NCBI GenBank assembly: GCA_029237695.1
Contig: CM055271.1
Coordinates: 83,773,488-83,837,487 of the forward strand
Source of the DNA: Conchocele bisecta
Lineage: Eukaryota > Mollusca > Bivalvia > Lucinida > Thyasiridae
Length of the DNA: 64,000 bases
Reading direction: 5' to 3'
Part shown: one piece after another, positions 1 through 11,499 of the stretch
Layout of the letters: every line of letters starts with the position of its first letter
Position numbering within the stretch: position 1 is the stretch's first letter
Translations under genes and position numbers: made by a program
Notes under the pieces: generated by a model
What the model was told of the DNA's origin: nothing
The model's input: the letters and a program-made list of their open reading frames with translations, nothing else
Databases searched by the model: none

Positions 1-599
1 GCATACATTTACCAGCATTCACATATTTCTATCAATTATTAACATATTAGCTCAAATGGTCATTTCAGTGAGATCAAGAAATAATTGAATTTGACAACAT
101 ATATTTAGCTGCACGTTTTCCGCTCTATTGGCAACAGGTTGCACTATATCGCAACACCACATTACACAGTAAAAATGTGCGTAATAGCATTTACACTTCG
201 CACACTAAAATATAGAAACTTGATGGCCACAGCCAGCATAGGTATTTATAGTTTAAACAGTATGTAGTTTTCATTTGGATAAACACATGTCATATATACA
301 CATTACAGTATTGGAAGATTGAGGAGAAAACAAATATGCTTGTATTATCCCTCTTTTCTAGGTATTTGATGGTCCCAGTACATATGTACATGTATATGTA
401 TCTGGTTAGAGCAATCGGATTGGGGAGATACATGTATTGGGTATATACTTCAAAACGCAGATTTTACAAAAACTTTTAACGCAAATTTCAGAGTAATTTG
501 ACCTTGAGCATGGGGGCATGGGTGGGCTATAGAATGAAAATATGGATGGTGATAAAGTAGTATTGAATGTATTGGGTAGTTAAAAACTTTAACTCAGAT
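1..599. other. AT-rich stretch, nothing recognised
   Basis: I see no ORF, splice-bounded exon, repeat end or RNA gene. The sequence is plain AT-rich intergenic or intronic DNA. Confidence 0.5.
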
Positions 600-734
600 T
601 TAAGAACACTTTAACGCAAGAACGACAACTCGCACCTTACTAACATATTTAACATCTCCCTTTATATTTTTAGTGGCTGCCTGTATGCGGGGAGGGGGAT
701 ACACATGCGCTTGTGAACAAGCGTCCATTTCTAG
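600..734 (+). mobile_element. Helitron/HINE-like 3' end fragment
   Basis: The fragment finishes with a short hairpin (GCGCTTG, four-base loop, CAAGCG) followed by CCATTT and CTAG next to T. A hairpin just upstream of CTAG is the usual Helitron 3' terminus. The same end occurs at 7898 and, inverted, near 36050-36135. The 5' boundary is not visible. Confidence 0.55.
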
Positions 735-1870
735 TTTTTGTCGCGCCCGCTTGCGGAAAACGCGATATAGTCGGCACTTTGGCGTACGTACGTACGTACG
801 TACGTGTGTCCGGTTAAAGTTTTTGGTTAAGTTTTTTGGTTAAGCTTTTTGGTTAAAGTTTTTGGTTAAGTTTTTTGGTTAAATTTTTTGGTTAAAGTTT
901 TTCGTTATACTATATCTCTGCAACTGCTTTGCCCATTATCTTGAAACTTCACATGGGTGTTTATCATCATCTGTATTTTCATTCTACCCCACTCCTGTGC
1001 GGCCCCTGTGCCCAATGTCAAGGTCAAATTACTTTGAAGTTTTTGGTTAAGTTTTTTGGTTAAAGTTTTTGGTTAAGTTTTTTGGTTAAGTTTTTGGTTT
1101 AAGTTTTTTTTTGGTTAAAGTTTTTGTTAATTTTTTTGGTTAAGTTTTTCGTTATACTATATCTTTTTTTTTAGTGTCCATGCCTCGCCACAAGGCGCGA
1201 CATGCAGGCCGCGGCCATCTAGTTTGGTTAAAGTTTTTCGTTATACTATATCTCTGGAACTGCTTTGCCCATTACATTGAAACTTCACATGGGTGTTTAT
1301 CATCATCTATATTTTCATTCTACCCACCTCCCGTGCGGCCCCTGTGCCCAATGTCAAAGTCAAATTACTTTGAAGTTTTTGGTTAAGTTGTTTGGTTAAG
1401 TTGTTTGGTTAAGTTTTTTGGTTAAGTTTTTTGGTTAAAGTTTTTTGTTATACTATATCTCTGCAACTGCTTTGCCCATTACCTTGAAACTTCACATGGG
1501 TGTTTATCATCATCTATATTTTCATTCTACCCCCTCCCGTGCGGCCCCTGTGCCCAATGTCAAGGTCAAATTACTTTGAAGTTTTTGGTTAAAGTTTTTG
1601 TCGCGCCCGCTTGCGGTAAGCGCGATATAGTCGGCACTTTGGCGTACATACGTACGTACGTGTGTCCGGTTAAAGTTTTTGGTTAAGTTTTTTGGTTAAT
1701 TTTTTTGGTTAAAGTTTTTCGTTATACTTTTTTTTATATCTTTTTTTTTTTTTAGTGTCCATGCCTCGCCACAAGGCGCGACATGCAGGCCGCGGCCATC
1801 TAGTTTATTATCGAGGCTGCCAGTACGACCTGCGCTCGAATGCCCAAGGTCAATGTCACTGAGGACTTGT
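735..1870. repeat. Degenerate tandem array of TTGGTTAAGTTTTT units
   Basis: Fourteen- to sixteen-base units of the type TTTTTGGTTAAG recur dozens of times. They are interleaved with three to four copies of a unit of about 150 bp that starts CGTTATACTATATCTCTG and ends near AAATTACTTTGAAG (about 900-1050, 1235-1390, 1445-1590). Two ACGT microsatellites lie near 785 and 1645. No gene is supported. The 70-codon ORF at 1174 lies entirely within this array. Confidence 0.8.
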
Positions 1871-1879
1871 GGTTATTTT

Positions 1880-2706
1880 TATGCCCCACCTCGATTTAGT
1901 GTTACCCTTGTCCGTCCGTCCCGTCCGTCCGTTCGTCACAAAACTTTAACGGTCGGGTAAATGTCTCATAATTTCTTCATTCTTCAACCGATCTGCTTCA
2001 TATTTCATATACACATTGCTCTAATGGTCCTCTACCGCCCTGTGCCAAATCCTGCCCCCGCCAAGCCCAGGGTCAAGGTCACATACTTAGTGCTTCAAAA
2101 ACTTTAACGCTCAGGTAAATATCTTATAATTTCTGTTTTCTTTCACGAATCAGCTTCATATTTCATATACACATTGCTCTAATGGTCCTCTACCGCCCTG
2201 TGCCAAATACACGTTTGTCCTGCTCCTGCCAAGCCCAGGGTCAAGGTCACATACTTAGTGCTTCAAAAACATTAACGCTCGGTTAAATATCTTATAATTT
2301 CTGTTTTCTTTCACGGATCAGCTTCATACTTCATATACGCCTTGCTCTAATGGTCCTCTACCGCCCTGTGCCAAATCCACGTTTTTCCTGCTCCCGCCAA
2401 GCCCAGGGTCAAGGTCACATACTTGGTGCTTCAAAAACTTTAACGCTCGGGTAAATATCTTATAATTTCTGTTCCCTTTCACGGATCAGCTTCATACTTC
2501 ATATACGCATTGCTCTAATGTTCCTCTACTGCCCTGTGCCAAATCCACGTTCGTTCTGCTCCCACCAAGCCCAGGGTCAAGGTCACATACTTGGTGCTTC
2601 AAAAACTTTAATGCTCAGGTAAAAAAAAAATTTGACTTGGAATTTGGCCTCATTTATTATCAAAGCGATATGTGGGGCATCCGTGTTCTATGAACACATT
2701 TTCTAG
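1880..2706 (+). mobile_element. HINE-like tandem array with CTAG end
   Basis: About four monomers of about 170 bp repeat the phrase CTTTAACGCTCGGGTAAATA and the phrase CAAGCCCAGGGTCAAGGTCA. The array ends at GTGTTC-TAT-GAACAC, then ATTTT and CTAG. A CCGTCCGTCCG microsatellite marks the left side. This combination of microsatellite, tandem monomers and terminal hairpin is typical of molluscan Helitron-derived elements. It is non-coding. Confidence 0.65.
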
Positions 2707-3370
2707 TTTATTATTATTATTCTTATTATTATTAGTATCAAGGCTGCCGGCGTGGAGATAAGCTTCGCTTAACAATGCCATTTCTTGTAATTACGGTTAC
2801 ATTAATTCTCTGCAACCATATCAAGTAACATGAACTTTAAACTTCAAACATTTCTTTGTCATAATCCATACTTTTATTCTGTAGCCCTCCCATTGGCCCA
2901 CCTAACCAAGGTTAAGGTCAAATTAAATTGAGGTTGAATTAATTTATAAGTACCTCATATACCTAAGTTTGCGTTAAAATTTCTGTCAAAATTTGCGTTA
3001 AAGCTTCTGTCAAAATTTGCGTTAAAGTTTTCACATACCTACTATCTCTGTAACCATAAGTCAGATTTGCTTGAAACTTTGTATGCTTATTGGGCATCAA
3101 ACTTCAAATAAATACACTCTGAGACCATCAAATGCCTCGGCGGGCTCGACATGCGGGCCGCGGCCATCCTCGTATTCTGTAGCCCTCCCATTGGCCCACC
3201 TAACCAAGGTTAAGGTCAAATTACATTGAGGTTGAATTTGAATTAATGTATAAGTGCCTCATATACCTAACCACATACATACACCCTGGGACCATCACTA
3301 CACCCTTAGACTATCAAATGCCTTGGAAGGCTTGACATGTGGGATGCGGTCATCTGGTTTGCACATAGGG
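2707..3370. repeat. Dispersed repeat, also inverted near 35855-35990
   Basis: A TTATTATTATT tract is followed by a segment containing AAGCTTCGCTTAACAATG that recurs in reverse complement just downstream of the SGNH ORF at 35855-35960. Inside, the phrase GTAGCCCTCCCATTGGCCCA occurs twice (about 2881 and 3178), so this is a short tandem duplication. No coding potential. Confidence 0.65.
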
Positions 3371-3546
3371 CAACATATTATTACAAGTACTGGTGGCCAT
3401 TTTGGACACCATATTAATTAAAAATAAAACTTAGTAAAGCTTCACTGTGACATCTGGATAATAAAAGTTCAATTAATATATGTGGTGAAAAATAGCTTTT
3501 ACTTATTTTGTCGGCCATCTTGGTAGGCATCTTGGATATTTATTAA

Positions 3547-3788
3547 CCCTTAGACCGCTACTCACAACAATTGTCGTCTGCTGTTGCTTTTATATATTGC
3601 CTTATTTTTCGATAAAAACATGGTTTGACATCACTTCAGAATCATTTGCAATGGAAATGATTCGGAAGTGCTGTCAAAGCCTGTTGAAAATTATTCTAAT
3701 GTGCTGTCAAAGCATGTTTTTGATGGTCAAAATGGAAAATAGAAAATAAACAGCAGACAACAACAAAAATAAGATAGCGGTCTAAGGG
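3547..3788. mobile_element. TTAA-flanked MITE (CCCTTAGA termini)
   Basis: TTAA at 3543-3546 and 3789-3792 brackets a 242-bp element whose ends are CCCTTAGACCGCTA and its complement. Internal sequence is a degenerate palindrome around CAATGGAAATGATT, with GTCGTCTGCTGTT near the end. TTAA targets and CCC-starting ends are known from piggyBac-type elements, so I infer a piggyBac-like non-autonomous family. Relatives lie at 20045, 20235, 21735, 37950, 44205, 44940, 45826 and 61190. Confidence 0.72.
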
Positions 3789-3792
3789 TTAA

Positions 3793-4307
3793 GCTACTCA
3801 GAAGTATTAGAAAGGTTTGTATATTATATAGTGATATGCTGCCATATTATGATACAATGTGTTATGTTCATTATAATCAACTTGTATGTATTTGATCAAT
3901 TTATGGTAGCCATCTTCAATTCTGGAGTAAACTCCAGTGGGATTTGTGGGGAGTTTTGATATATTTCTCCTAATGATATTTTGGACCTATATCTACTAAA
4001 AAAAAAAAAAAAATCGGCTTTGGCATATTTTTTTCCCATCTTTGGTGATTTTATTTCTAAGCCTAATTATTAAAGGTACATGCCCATGCAGCAGGTTACA
4101 CTGTACTACTACTTTTCATTTTCGTGCTATTTTTACCAATACGCGTCACGTGACACGGTCAATCATATCACATCTTTGGCATGCGCAGTGAAGTATCGGA
4201 AGTTGAGAAGAAAAATCTCTGTTCGAGTCCAAATCTAAATATCCATGTAACTCTTTCCATTTGGTGATCTGGTCGCCAATATTAACCACTCTCTCTCTGT
4301 ACTGCCT
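3793..4307. other. No feature recognised
   Basis: AT-rich sequence with a poly-A run near 4000. It has no exon or repeat end I can support. The left-arm duplication begins at 4308. Confidence 0.4.
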
Positions 4308-4582
4308 AACGTTATTCCGAAACAAGACGACAATTCCGCTCTAGAACACATTGTCGCCCCATCATTTAAATCCTCGGACCTGCCAACCGCTGATGTACAC
4401 TTACAAACGGCTCGACATATCGGTGATGGGCGAAGTACGACCAAGGCGCCTGGTACGTTGGATACTCGGAGAATGTCGGAAGACTCGCCTGACGAGAAGA
4501 TCTGGATCGCGGGCGTGATATTGGCTGGACTCGTCGTTGTGGCCGTCGCTGTTCTAAGCATCTGCTACTTTAAGAAATATCG
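4308..4582 (+). pseudogene. Duplicated transmembrane exon of the LRP-like receptor
   Basis: This is the left-arm copy of the exon at 55602-56133, cut off on its 5' side exactly where the duplication begins, so the proline-rich stalk is missing. The remaining frame is open throughout. It encodes an acidic juxtamembrane stretch, then a hydrophobic segment of about 24 residues starting IWIAGVILAGLVVVAVAVL, then FKKYR. It ends in phase 2 at CG|GTATGT (donor at 4583). Where the right-arm copy has TGA, this copy has CGA (4413-4415, Arg). There is no acceptor, so it cannot be spliced in as it stands. It is a 5'-truncated duplicate whose partner tail exon is at 18110. Confidence 0.85.
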
Positions 4583-4631
4583 GTATGTGGACCTGTAGGA
4601 ATAAACGGCTTTCTTTTGATAATTTGTTATA

Positions 4632-4700
4632 CAGTTGAACCTCTCCAAACCGGACACGCTGGGGACTGCCCAGGGTGTCCGGTTTGGAGAGTTTCCACTG
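4632..4700. mobile_element. TA-flanked CAGTNNAACC MITE
   Basis: TA dinucleotides flank a 69-bp near-palindrome that starts CAGTTGAACCTCTCCAAACC and ends in CCACTG, with a CCAGGGTGTCC core. TA target and CAGT ends suggest a Tc1/mariner-type non-autonomous element. Further copies lie at 4783, 11290, 11618, 18830, 46955 and 54975-55557. Confidence 0.7.
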
Positions 4701-4782
4701 TAAATCACAGTATTCGATCATATACATTAGTGCAATAATTTACAGTGCATTAAGCGAAAAACCACAGATTGGATATCTGATA

Positions 4783-4837
4783 CAGTGGCACCTCTTCAAA
4801 CGGGACACTCTGGGTCCGGTTTGGAGATGTTCCACTG
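4783..4837. mobile_element. TA-flanked MITE, second copy
   Basis: A shorter copy that starts CAGTGGCACCTC and ends TTCCACTG between TA dinucleotides. A third, partial end is at about 4960-4979. The mirrored cluster in the right arm is 54975-55557. Confidence 0.65.
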
Positions 4838-4839
4838 TA

Positions 4840-5590
4840 AATCAGACATGTGAGCACTTCAAGACACGTTCTAGTGTTTTGCAACCATGAAAAGTCATTG
4901 TAATCAGAGATACATAACAGCGAAACACATCTAAGGTAGACATCCATATTGTCTCGAGTGTCCGGTTTAGTTCCACTGTAATAAATAACAAGAAACAAAT
5001 TTCATATGAAACGACGCACAACTTACTTTGATACTTTCATAGGAAACACTTTATTTGATTTTTAAAGTCCATTAACAGTGTATTAAACATCATACTTCAC
5101 TTCTCTACTAAAACCATAAGGGCTATTCCAGGAAAAATTCTCTGGGGGGGTCGGACCGCACTTTTTTTTTTACCCCCCACCCACAGAATTTAATTATGTC
5201 TCATCCCACAACCAACAGCACTGATATTTAGCTGTTCCCCACTACCAACAGAACTGAATTTATGTAAAACTCCCCTACCACCAGTACTGAATTATTTACC
5301 ATGTCGTTATGGGCCGGTGCATCCAGAAATGCGCGGTTTACAGACAACACGATCATTATTTAGATATGATAACTATAATCGTATTCCCAATCTAAATTTA
5401 CTGTAACTGTACATGTAAATACGATCATAAGCATCCATTGCCAACAGATCAGTAAATGGACAGTGTCATTAAAATATTACCTTAATAGAAGTAATTATAA
5501 ATCGTATCGGTCCCGTTAGTATTCGTTAATTTAATGACCGAAACTCGACAGCATACTCGAAACACATTTATCAACAATAAAAAAAAATAT
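4840..5590. other. Left-arm sequence, then unrelated DNA; no gene
   Basis: Homology to the right arm stops at about 5119 (ACTAAAACCATAA). Beyond it there is a G-run and a poly-T tract near 5150-5175 and otherwise featureless AT-rich DNA. Confidence 0.5.
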
Positions 5591-5599
5591 GAATCGTTT

Positions 5600-6290
5600 T
5601 CTAAAATAATGAGAATCGTCTCGCGTTTTCGCGATCTCGCCTTCCACTTTTGAAAATAAGTTCTAATAAGCTCCAACCCAAATTTTCTGTCTGTAACTTG
5701 GGGCGACTGACTATCTGACTGACAGAACATTCGGATTAGTTTTGCTCATGCATGTAGAACGCAATTCCAACACGCATGAAAGATCGCGAAGCAAAAACAC
5801 GAGATAGAGCGGCAAGGTTGCAAAACGCGAGATTGAATATGATAGAATTTCGCGTTTTCGTCTCCAAAGCTTGAAAACGCGAGGTATAGGACACGTAAAC
5901 ATTGTCTTAGGAGACGATTCTCATGTGCTGCAAAAACATCTTTTTATTAATTAATAGAACAAATGTGGACAAACATCTATATTTCTTGACAACAAAAACA
6001 TAATTTGACAAAACATGATAATCTTCTTATGAGACGATTCTAATGTGCTGCCAATACACGTTTATTGAGCAAAAAACCCCAACATATTTCGATACGTGTT
6101 ATTGGTTACTGCATCGCATCGTCGACATATATATACACAAGATCGCGAAGATGTGAGACCAAATCGCGAGGCGAAAACGTGAGATTCTATTTTATTAATT
6201 CTCGCGTTTTCGAGGCTATCTCGCGTTTTCGAGACCGCGATGTCGCGTTTTCGCCTCGGCCTTTTCATGATGAATCCTTCCGCTTTTGGA
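5600..6290. repeat. Cluster of CTCGCGTTTTCG motifs
   Basis: At least eight copies of a 12-base word (CTCGCGTTTTCG) or close relatives occur in both orientations, at about 5618, 5785, 5830, 5848, 5876, 6137, 6160, 6199, 6218 and 6243. The spacing is irregular, so this is not a plain tandem array. CpG is otherwise scarce in the neighbourhood. Overlapping ORFs here (6062-6404) are side effects of the repetition. Confidence 0.7.
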
Positions 6291-6469
6291 AATACGTTTG
6301 TTCATGTCATTATGTGTGTGTAGAGTTGAAAATGAGTTTTGCGCATACATTACATGCACGTACGTACGTAGAACACACTTCGAACTAGCATGCTTTATAT
6401 GCATGTACGTACGTAGAACGCAAGTCCAACATGCATGTTGTCTACAATTCTTGCATCGTTAATTTTTAT

Positions 6470-7150
6470 GCCACTGGTGATACATATGAACATGCCCTAC
6501 ACACTCCACCACCCAGTACTTCGACCTTGACCTTTGACCTTCACCTTTTCTACTTTAAATGTTTACTTAGCACTTTGGGACAAATCTACGTGCACGTTTC
6601 TCAATCCTACAAAATAACTTCTCAATACTTTTTGCAAATCCCTTAAATATTTATACACATGATACATATGAACATGCCCTACACACTCCACCACCCAGTA
6701 CTTCGACCTTGACCTTTGACCTTCACATTTTCTACTTTAAATGTTTACTTAGCACTTTGGGACAAATCTACGTGCACGTTTCTCAATCCTACAATAACTT
6801 CTCAATATTTTTGCCAATCCCTTAAATATTTATACACATGATACATATGAACATACCCTACACACTCCACCACCCAGTACTTCGACCTTGACCTTTGACC
6901 TTCACCTTTTCTACTTTAAATGTTTACTTAGCACTTTGGGACAAATCTACGTGCACGTTTCTCAATCCTACAATAACTTCTCAATACTTTTGCCAATCCC
7001 TTAAATATTTATACACATAATACATATGAACATGCCTTACACACTCCACCACCCATTACTTCAACCTTCACCTTTGACCTTCACCTTTTCTACTTTAATT
7101 GTTTACTTGCCACTTTGGGACAAATCTACGTGCGTGTTTCTCAATCCTAC
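6470..7150 (+). repeat. 181-bp tandem repeat, four copies
   Basis: Copies begin near 6478, 6660, 6839 and 7019 at the phrase GATACATATGAACATGCCCT. Each contains CGACCTTGACCTTTGACCTT and ends with TTTATACACAT. The copies are nearly identical, so the array is recently amplified. It is non-coding. Confidence 0.85.
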
Positions 7151-7518
7151 ACTAACTTTCACACACGCATTGCTCCAATGCTCCTCTACCGCCCTGTGAC
7201 AAATCCACATTCCTCCTGCCCCCGCTAAGCACAGGGTCAAGGTCACAGACTTGGTACATTTCAAACCTTAACATTCAGTTAAATGGCTTATAATTTGTGT
7301 TTCCTTGCTCGGATCTGCTTCACATTTCACACACGCATTGCTACAATGGTCCTCTACCGCCCTGTGACAAATCCACGTCCCGCCCCCACTACGCCCAGGG
7401 TCAAGGTGCGTTCAAAACCTTAACGCTCGGGTAAATGGCTTATAATCAAATATGCCTCGTTTTCTTTTTCTTTGGCTGCCAGCGGGGGCATTCGTGTGCC
7501 GACAGGCCACATTTCTAG
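7151..7518 (+). mobile_element. HINE-like array ending in hairpin plus CTAG
   Basis: Two monomers related to those at 1880-2706 (CCGCCCTGTGACAAATCCAC, then CCCAGGGTCAAGGT) are followed by GTGTGCC-GACA-GGCCAC and TTTCTAG next to T. Confidence 0.6.
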
Positions 7519-7529
7519 TTTATTAAACT

Positions 7530-7901
7530 TCACACATGCATAGAAGACGACCCAAAGGTGTGTCGCACGCAAGAATGACAACTCTTGCATCGTTAATTTC
7601 TTAGTTATCTCCCTTTGTTGTTTCGTGCACTGATTTCGTGTCCGGAGCATAACTCGAACACCCTTTAGAATATTTTCATGAAACTTCACACATGCATAGA
7701 CCACAACCATAGACCACAACCCTAAAGGTGTGTCACGCAAGAATGACAACTCTTGCATCACTAATTTTTTAGTTATCTCCCTTTGTTTTTCAGCGCTATG
7801 ATTTTGTCTCCAGAGCATAACTCGAACACCCTTTTTTCAAACTACTTGTGTATCTGGGGAGGGGGATACACATGCGCTTGTCAACAAGCGTCCATTTCTA
7901 G
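7530..7901 (+). mobile_element. HINE-like array, hairpin-CTAG end
   Basis: Two monomers of about 175 bp contain CTTCACACATGCATAGA and CGCAAGAATGACAACTCTTG. The array ends GCGCTTG-TCAA-CAAGCG then CCATTTCTAG. An inverted, longer array of the same monomers lies at 36140-37080. Confidence 0.6.
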
Positions 7902-7904
7902 TTT

Positions 7905-8920
7905 CCAAACTTCATCGAAAGCTTCTTCACATTGATGGATATCTAACCGTGTAATTTGGCTTACCTTCACCTTGGTGTCAACAGTTTTAGACAGACGTCC
8001 AAATGTTGAATACCTCCTGATCTGTTAGTCATATCATTACCAAACTTCATAAATAGCTACCTCACATTGATAGTGATCCATCCAGTGTCATTCTCGTGAC
8101 CTTGACAGTTACCTTGTGACCTTGACTTGTTTTTATGGCCCACCATGATAGTGGAGGGGGTATTTAGTGTTGCCGTTGTCCGTCCGTCACCAACCTTGTA
8201 AATTGTTTAAACCTTACTAGCTACAGACATGAAACTTGGTATGTAGCTTCCTTATGATGAGTAGATGCGCAACGTTTATTTTTTCCAATTTTGGCTTGTA
8301 GCTCGTAAAACTTTTAAACCCTAATAGCTACACATCTGAAACTTGGTATGTAGCTTCCTTATGATTAGTAGATGTGCAAAGATTATTTTGATTTTTGATT
8401 CAACCCCCGAGTCGTGGATTATCTCCCTATTTTCGACTTAAAATTTTCGAATTTTGGCTTGTAAGTCGTAAAACTTTAAAACTGTACTAGCAACAGACTT
8501 GAAACTTGGTATGTAGCTTCCTTTTGATGAATCGGTCCCGTATGCAGAGGGGGTGCGATGGGTGTGTTCGCACCCCCTCTTAATCCGCCAAGGTCCGTCC
8601 GTCAGCAAGTACCACCCATCGCGGCATCGATAACGCACCCCCCTATATAAATTCCTGCGTGCGGGCCTGCGAGTAGATGTGCAAAGTTTATTTTGATTTT
8701 TTATTTCAGCCACGGGTTATGGATTATCTCCCCCTTTTTGACTTGGCAATTTTGCCTTGTAGCTCGTAAAACTTTTAAACCGTAATAGCTACAGATCTGA
8801 TGCTTGGGTTGTAGCTTCCTTATGATGAGTAGATGCGCAAAGTTTATTTTTTATTCGACCCCCGGGTCATGGATTATCTATCAATGTGGGGCATCCGTGT
8901 TCTATAAACACATTTTCTAG
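7905..8920 (+). mobile_element. HINE-like arrays with TTGGTATGTAGCTTCCTTA monomers
   Basis: The array starts with TTTTTATGGCCCACC and CCGTCCGTC. About four monomers of 150-220 bp share AACTTGGTATGTAGCTTCCT. An unrelated G/C-rich stretch (about 8535-8660) interrupts the third monomer. The end is CCGTGTTC-TATAAACAC, ATTTT, CTAG. Confidence 0.6.
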
Positions 8921-9240
8921 TTGGACATACGTTCACTCATATGTTGAATTTCTCCTGTTCCATTAATCGGATCATTACTAAACTTCACCAATACCGGGAT
9001 CTTCCTCATTTTGATGGCTATCCACCCAGTGTCATTTGTATGACCTTGGTGACCGTGACTTTCATATCAATAATTTTGGACTTCGTCATATTGTGACCTG
9101 ACCTTGGTGACCTTGACCTTCATGGTGATCTTCTTGTTTAGTGGGTGAGACACTCCCCGGCGATCGCCTTGTTCCACTTAAATAAAGTCGCTATCCGGAC
9201 CACTTCTCGGTGAAATAGCATTGATCCTTCTAAAATGTAT
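8921..9240. repeat. Short CAAGGTCA-type repeat debris
   Basis: Phrases such as GTGACCTTGACCTTCATGGT resemble the arrays at 38540-42000. No boundary or gene is visible. Confidence 0.4.
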
Positions 9241-9612
9241 AACAGGTGGAAAACTCGGACCTGTGACACAAAAAAATGTCCATTACAAAAAAATCCATTA
9301 CCCCACCCACTTGATCTCATACAGACTATCTGGAAGACTCGGACCTGTGGCACAAAAAATGCCCATTACAAAAAAATCCATTACCCCACCCACTTGATCT
9401 CATACAGACTATCTGGAAGACTCAGACCTGTGGCACAAAAAAATGCCCATTACAAAAAAATCCATACCCCACCCACTTGGTCTCATACAGTACTACCGGT
9501 ATCTTCTATAATAGAAGATAGTACTGTATGAGACCAGGTGGTGGGGTAATGCGTTTTTTTGTAATGGGTATTTTTTGTTGTGTCACAGGTCCGAGTCTTC
9601 CACCTGTGAAAT
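9240..9612. repeat. Foldback: three 85-bp direct repeats and one inverted copy
   Basis: Three direct units carry ACTCGGACCTGTGGCACAAA and CCCCACCCACTTGATCTCAT. They are followed by one unit in reverse complement. The centre is a hairpin whose arms read GGTCTCATACAGTACT and AGTACTGTATGAGACC (about 9479-9535). Either a foldback transposon end or a palindromic rearrangement would give this layout. Confidence 0.75.
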
Positions 9613-9724
9613 GTACCATTGCTTTTCACCATGTTCGTGTATAATACTGTCTGGTGTACCACATTTGTGTAATCATGTCACCTGTGCTTTTAAATGACCC
9701 ACTAGTCCGACAGCTGATATATGT

Positions 9725-9764
9725 TGCCAGTGGGGGCATCCATTTCCCATGGATACATTTCTAG
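9725..9764 (+). mobile_element. Helitron-like 3' terminus
   Basis: The stem ATCCAT-TTCCC-ATGGAT is followed by ACATTT and CTAG next to T. It is the same terminal architecture as at 2706 and 8920. Confidence 0.5.
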
Positions 9765-9799
9765 TTAAACCATTGTTACTTCATTACCAAAAGCCAATG

Positions 9800-10790
9800 G
9801 TACCCGGTGTAATGGTCAGAAATCTCCCCCGGCCTAATATCCCCCCCGGGGGGATTCTGGGCCGGCCCGAAATCCCCCCCAGGGGGATTTTTTGACTTGT
9901 CAACTTTCCTCCCCACCAGTCAGAAATCCCCCCCCCCCTCTATTTTTTTCAACAATGAAAGGTTCAATGGTAATTTTTCAAATAATACATAGTGTGGTAT
10001 TTCCATATACATGAAATCTATATACATAAAATATTAGTTTAGGGTGGGGGGGATTCTGGGCCCGGCCCAAAATCCAACTAGTCAATTCTCCCCCCCCCCC
10101 CCCCCCCACTCCCCCCCCCCCCCCACACTACCAGTCAAAAAAATCTCCCCTTCCCCTTATTTTTTTTCAACAATAGAATGTGTTATGATAAATTAACAAA
10201 TAATTCATAGTGTAGTATTTACCTTATACCTTATTGTTGAAAAAAAATAAGGGGAAAATCATTTTGACTGGTAGTTGTGTGGGATGGGGGGGGGGGGGGG
10301 AGAATTGACTAGTTGGAATCCCCCCCACCCCCCATAAACTAATATTTTATGTCTATATAGATTAGATTTCATGTATACGGTAAATAATACACAATGAATT
10401 ATTTGTTAATTTATCATAAAACATTCTATTGTTGAACAAAAATAAAGGGGAGGGGACAGATTATTTTGACTGGTAGTGTTGGGGGGGGGGGAGAGAATTG
10501 ACTAGTTGGAAATCACCCCCCTGGGGGGATTTTGGGCCGGCCCAGAATCCCCCCCCCACCCCACTAAACTAATATTTTATGTCTATATAGATTTTCATGT
10601 ATACGGTAAATACTACACTATGAATTATTTGTTAATTTATCGTAAAACATTCTATTGTTGAACACAAATAAGGGGAAAGATTATTTTGACTGGTAGTGTT
10701 GGGGTGGGGGGAGGGGGGGAGAATTGACTAGTTGGAAATCCCCCCCGGGGGGGATTTTGGGCCGGCCCATAAAATACACCTCGGAGTGCC
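9800..10790. repeat. Poly-C/poly-G rich inverted and direct repeats
   Basis: Four alternating units share GGGCCGGCCC and TTTTGACTGGTAGT. Each carries runs of 8-18 C or G and the phrase ACTAATATTTTATGTCTATA. Units at about 9960-10180 are inverted relative to those at 10210-10780. The long homopolymers make the assembly here suspect. No gene. Confidence 0.7.
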
Positions 10791-11285
10791 AAAATTTTAT
10801 TTAGCGATTTTATTTTTTCGTTACTGGTATATTTACGCTAATTATGGTTTGAAATCATGTGACAAAAATAACCAATCAAATTGATACACGCGAACCAGAG
10901 ACAAGAAATTTACCGGTGAGAACATTAAAAAAAGATTATGTAATTGTAACTTTACTTACTAAAATTCAAGATATATACCAAACATATCGGCATTAATCTT
11001 GGATAAAGCAAAAACACAGATATTTTTCTGTAAATGGTAAGCTTAGAAAGTGGAATGTAATCTGGATTTGACATGATCCGTCCGCTATTCTCCATTTATA
11101 TGGTCTTGTCGTATATTTCCAGTTGAAGGTCATGACTTTGAATTGGCACGATTACATAAATTACTAAAAGTTTATTGTCATTCAATCATTCAGTCATAAC
11201 TTGTTTGAATTCTAACATGTCTAAGAATACCTTACCAAAGTACTGTAGTTATGTCAATAACACCAATGTACTTTTCACGTTGTAT
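10790..11285. other. No feature recognised
   Basis: AT-rich DNA without ORF, splice signal or repeat end that I can support. Confidence 0.4.
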
Positions 11286-11289
11286 AATG

Positions 11290-11355
11290 TTGAAGCTCTC
11301 TAAACCGGACACCCTAGCGTGTCTCCAGGGTGTTTGATTTAGGAGCTTTCACTGT
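11290..11355. mobile_element. TA-flanked MITE copy (degenerate)
   Basis: GAAGCTCTCTAAACCGGACA at the left and its diverged complement ending CTTTCACTGTA at the right. It belongs to the family at 4632. Confidence 0.55.
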
Positions 11356-11499
11356 AATTGGACACGTTTGTGCACGTTGCAATCATGAACAGAAATGATC
11401 ACCCAAGATAAATGACGGTGACAAATTTCCGAACTCCTTGTCTTGCATGAAGGGAATTTTAAACAAATTTTAGACACGGTAAGACGATGTACACCACAC

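Noticed and set aside
785..805. GTAC microsatellite as a possible binding array
   Set aside because: Simple repeat that recurs at 1645, 6357 and 6403 in repeat debris, with no other signal.
6470..7150. Regular repeats that could be mistaken for a CRISPR array
   Set aside because: The unit is about 181 bp with no short repeat and variable spacer alternation, and the window is eukaryotic. It is a satellite-like tandem array.
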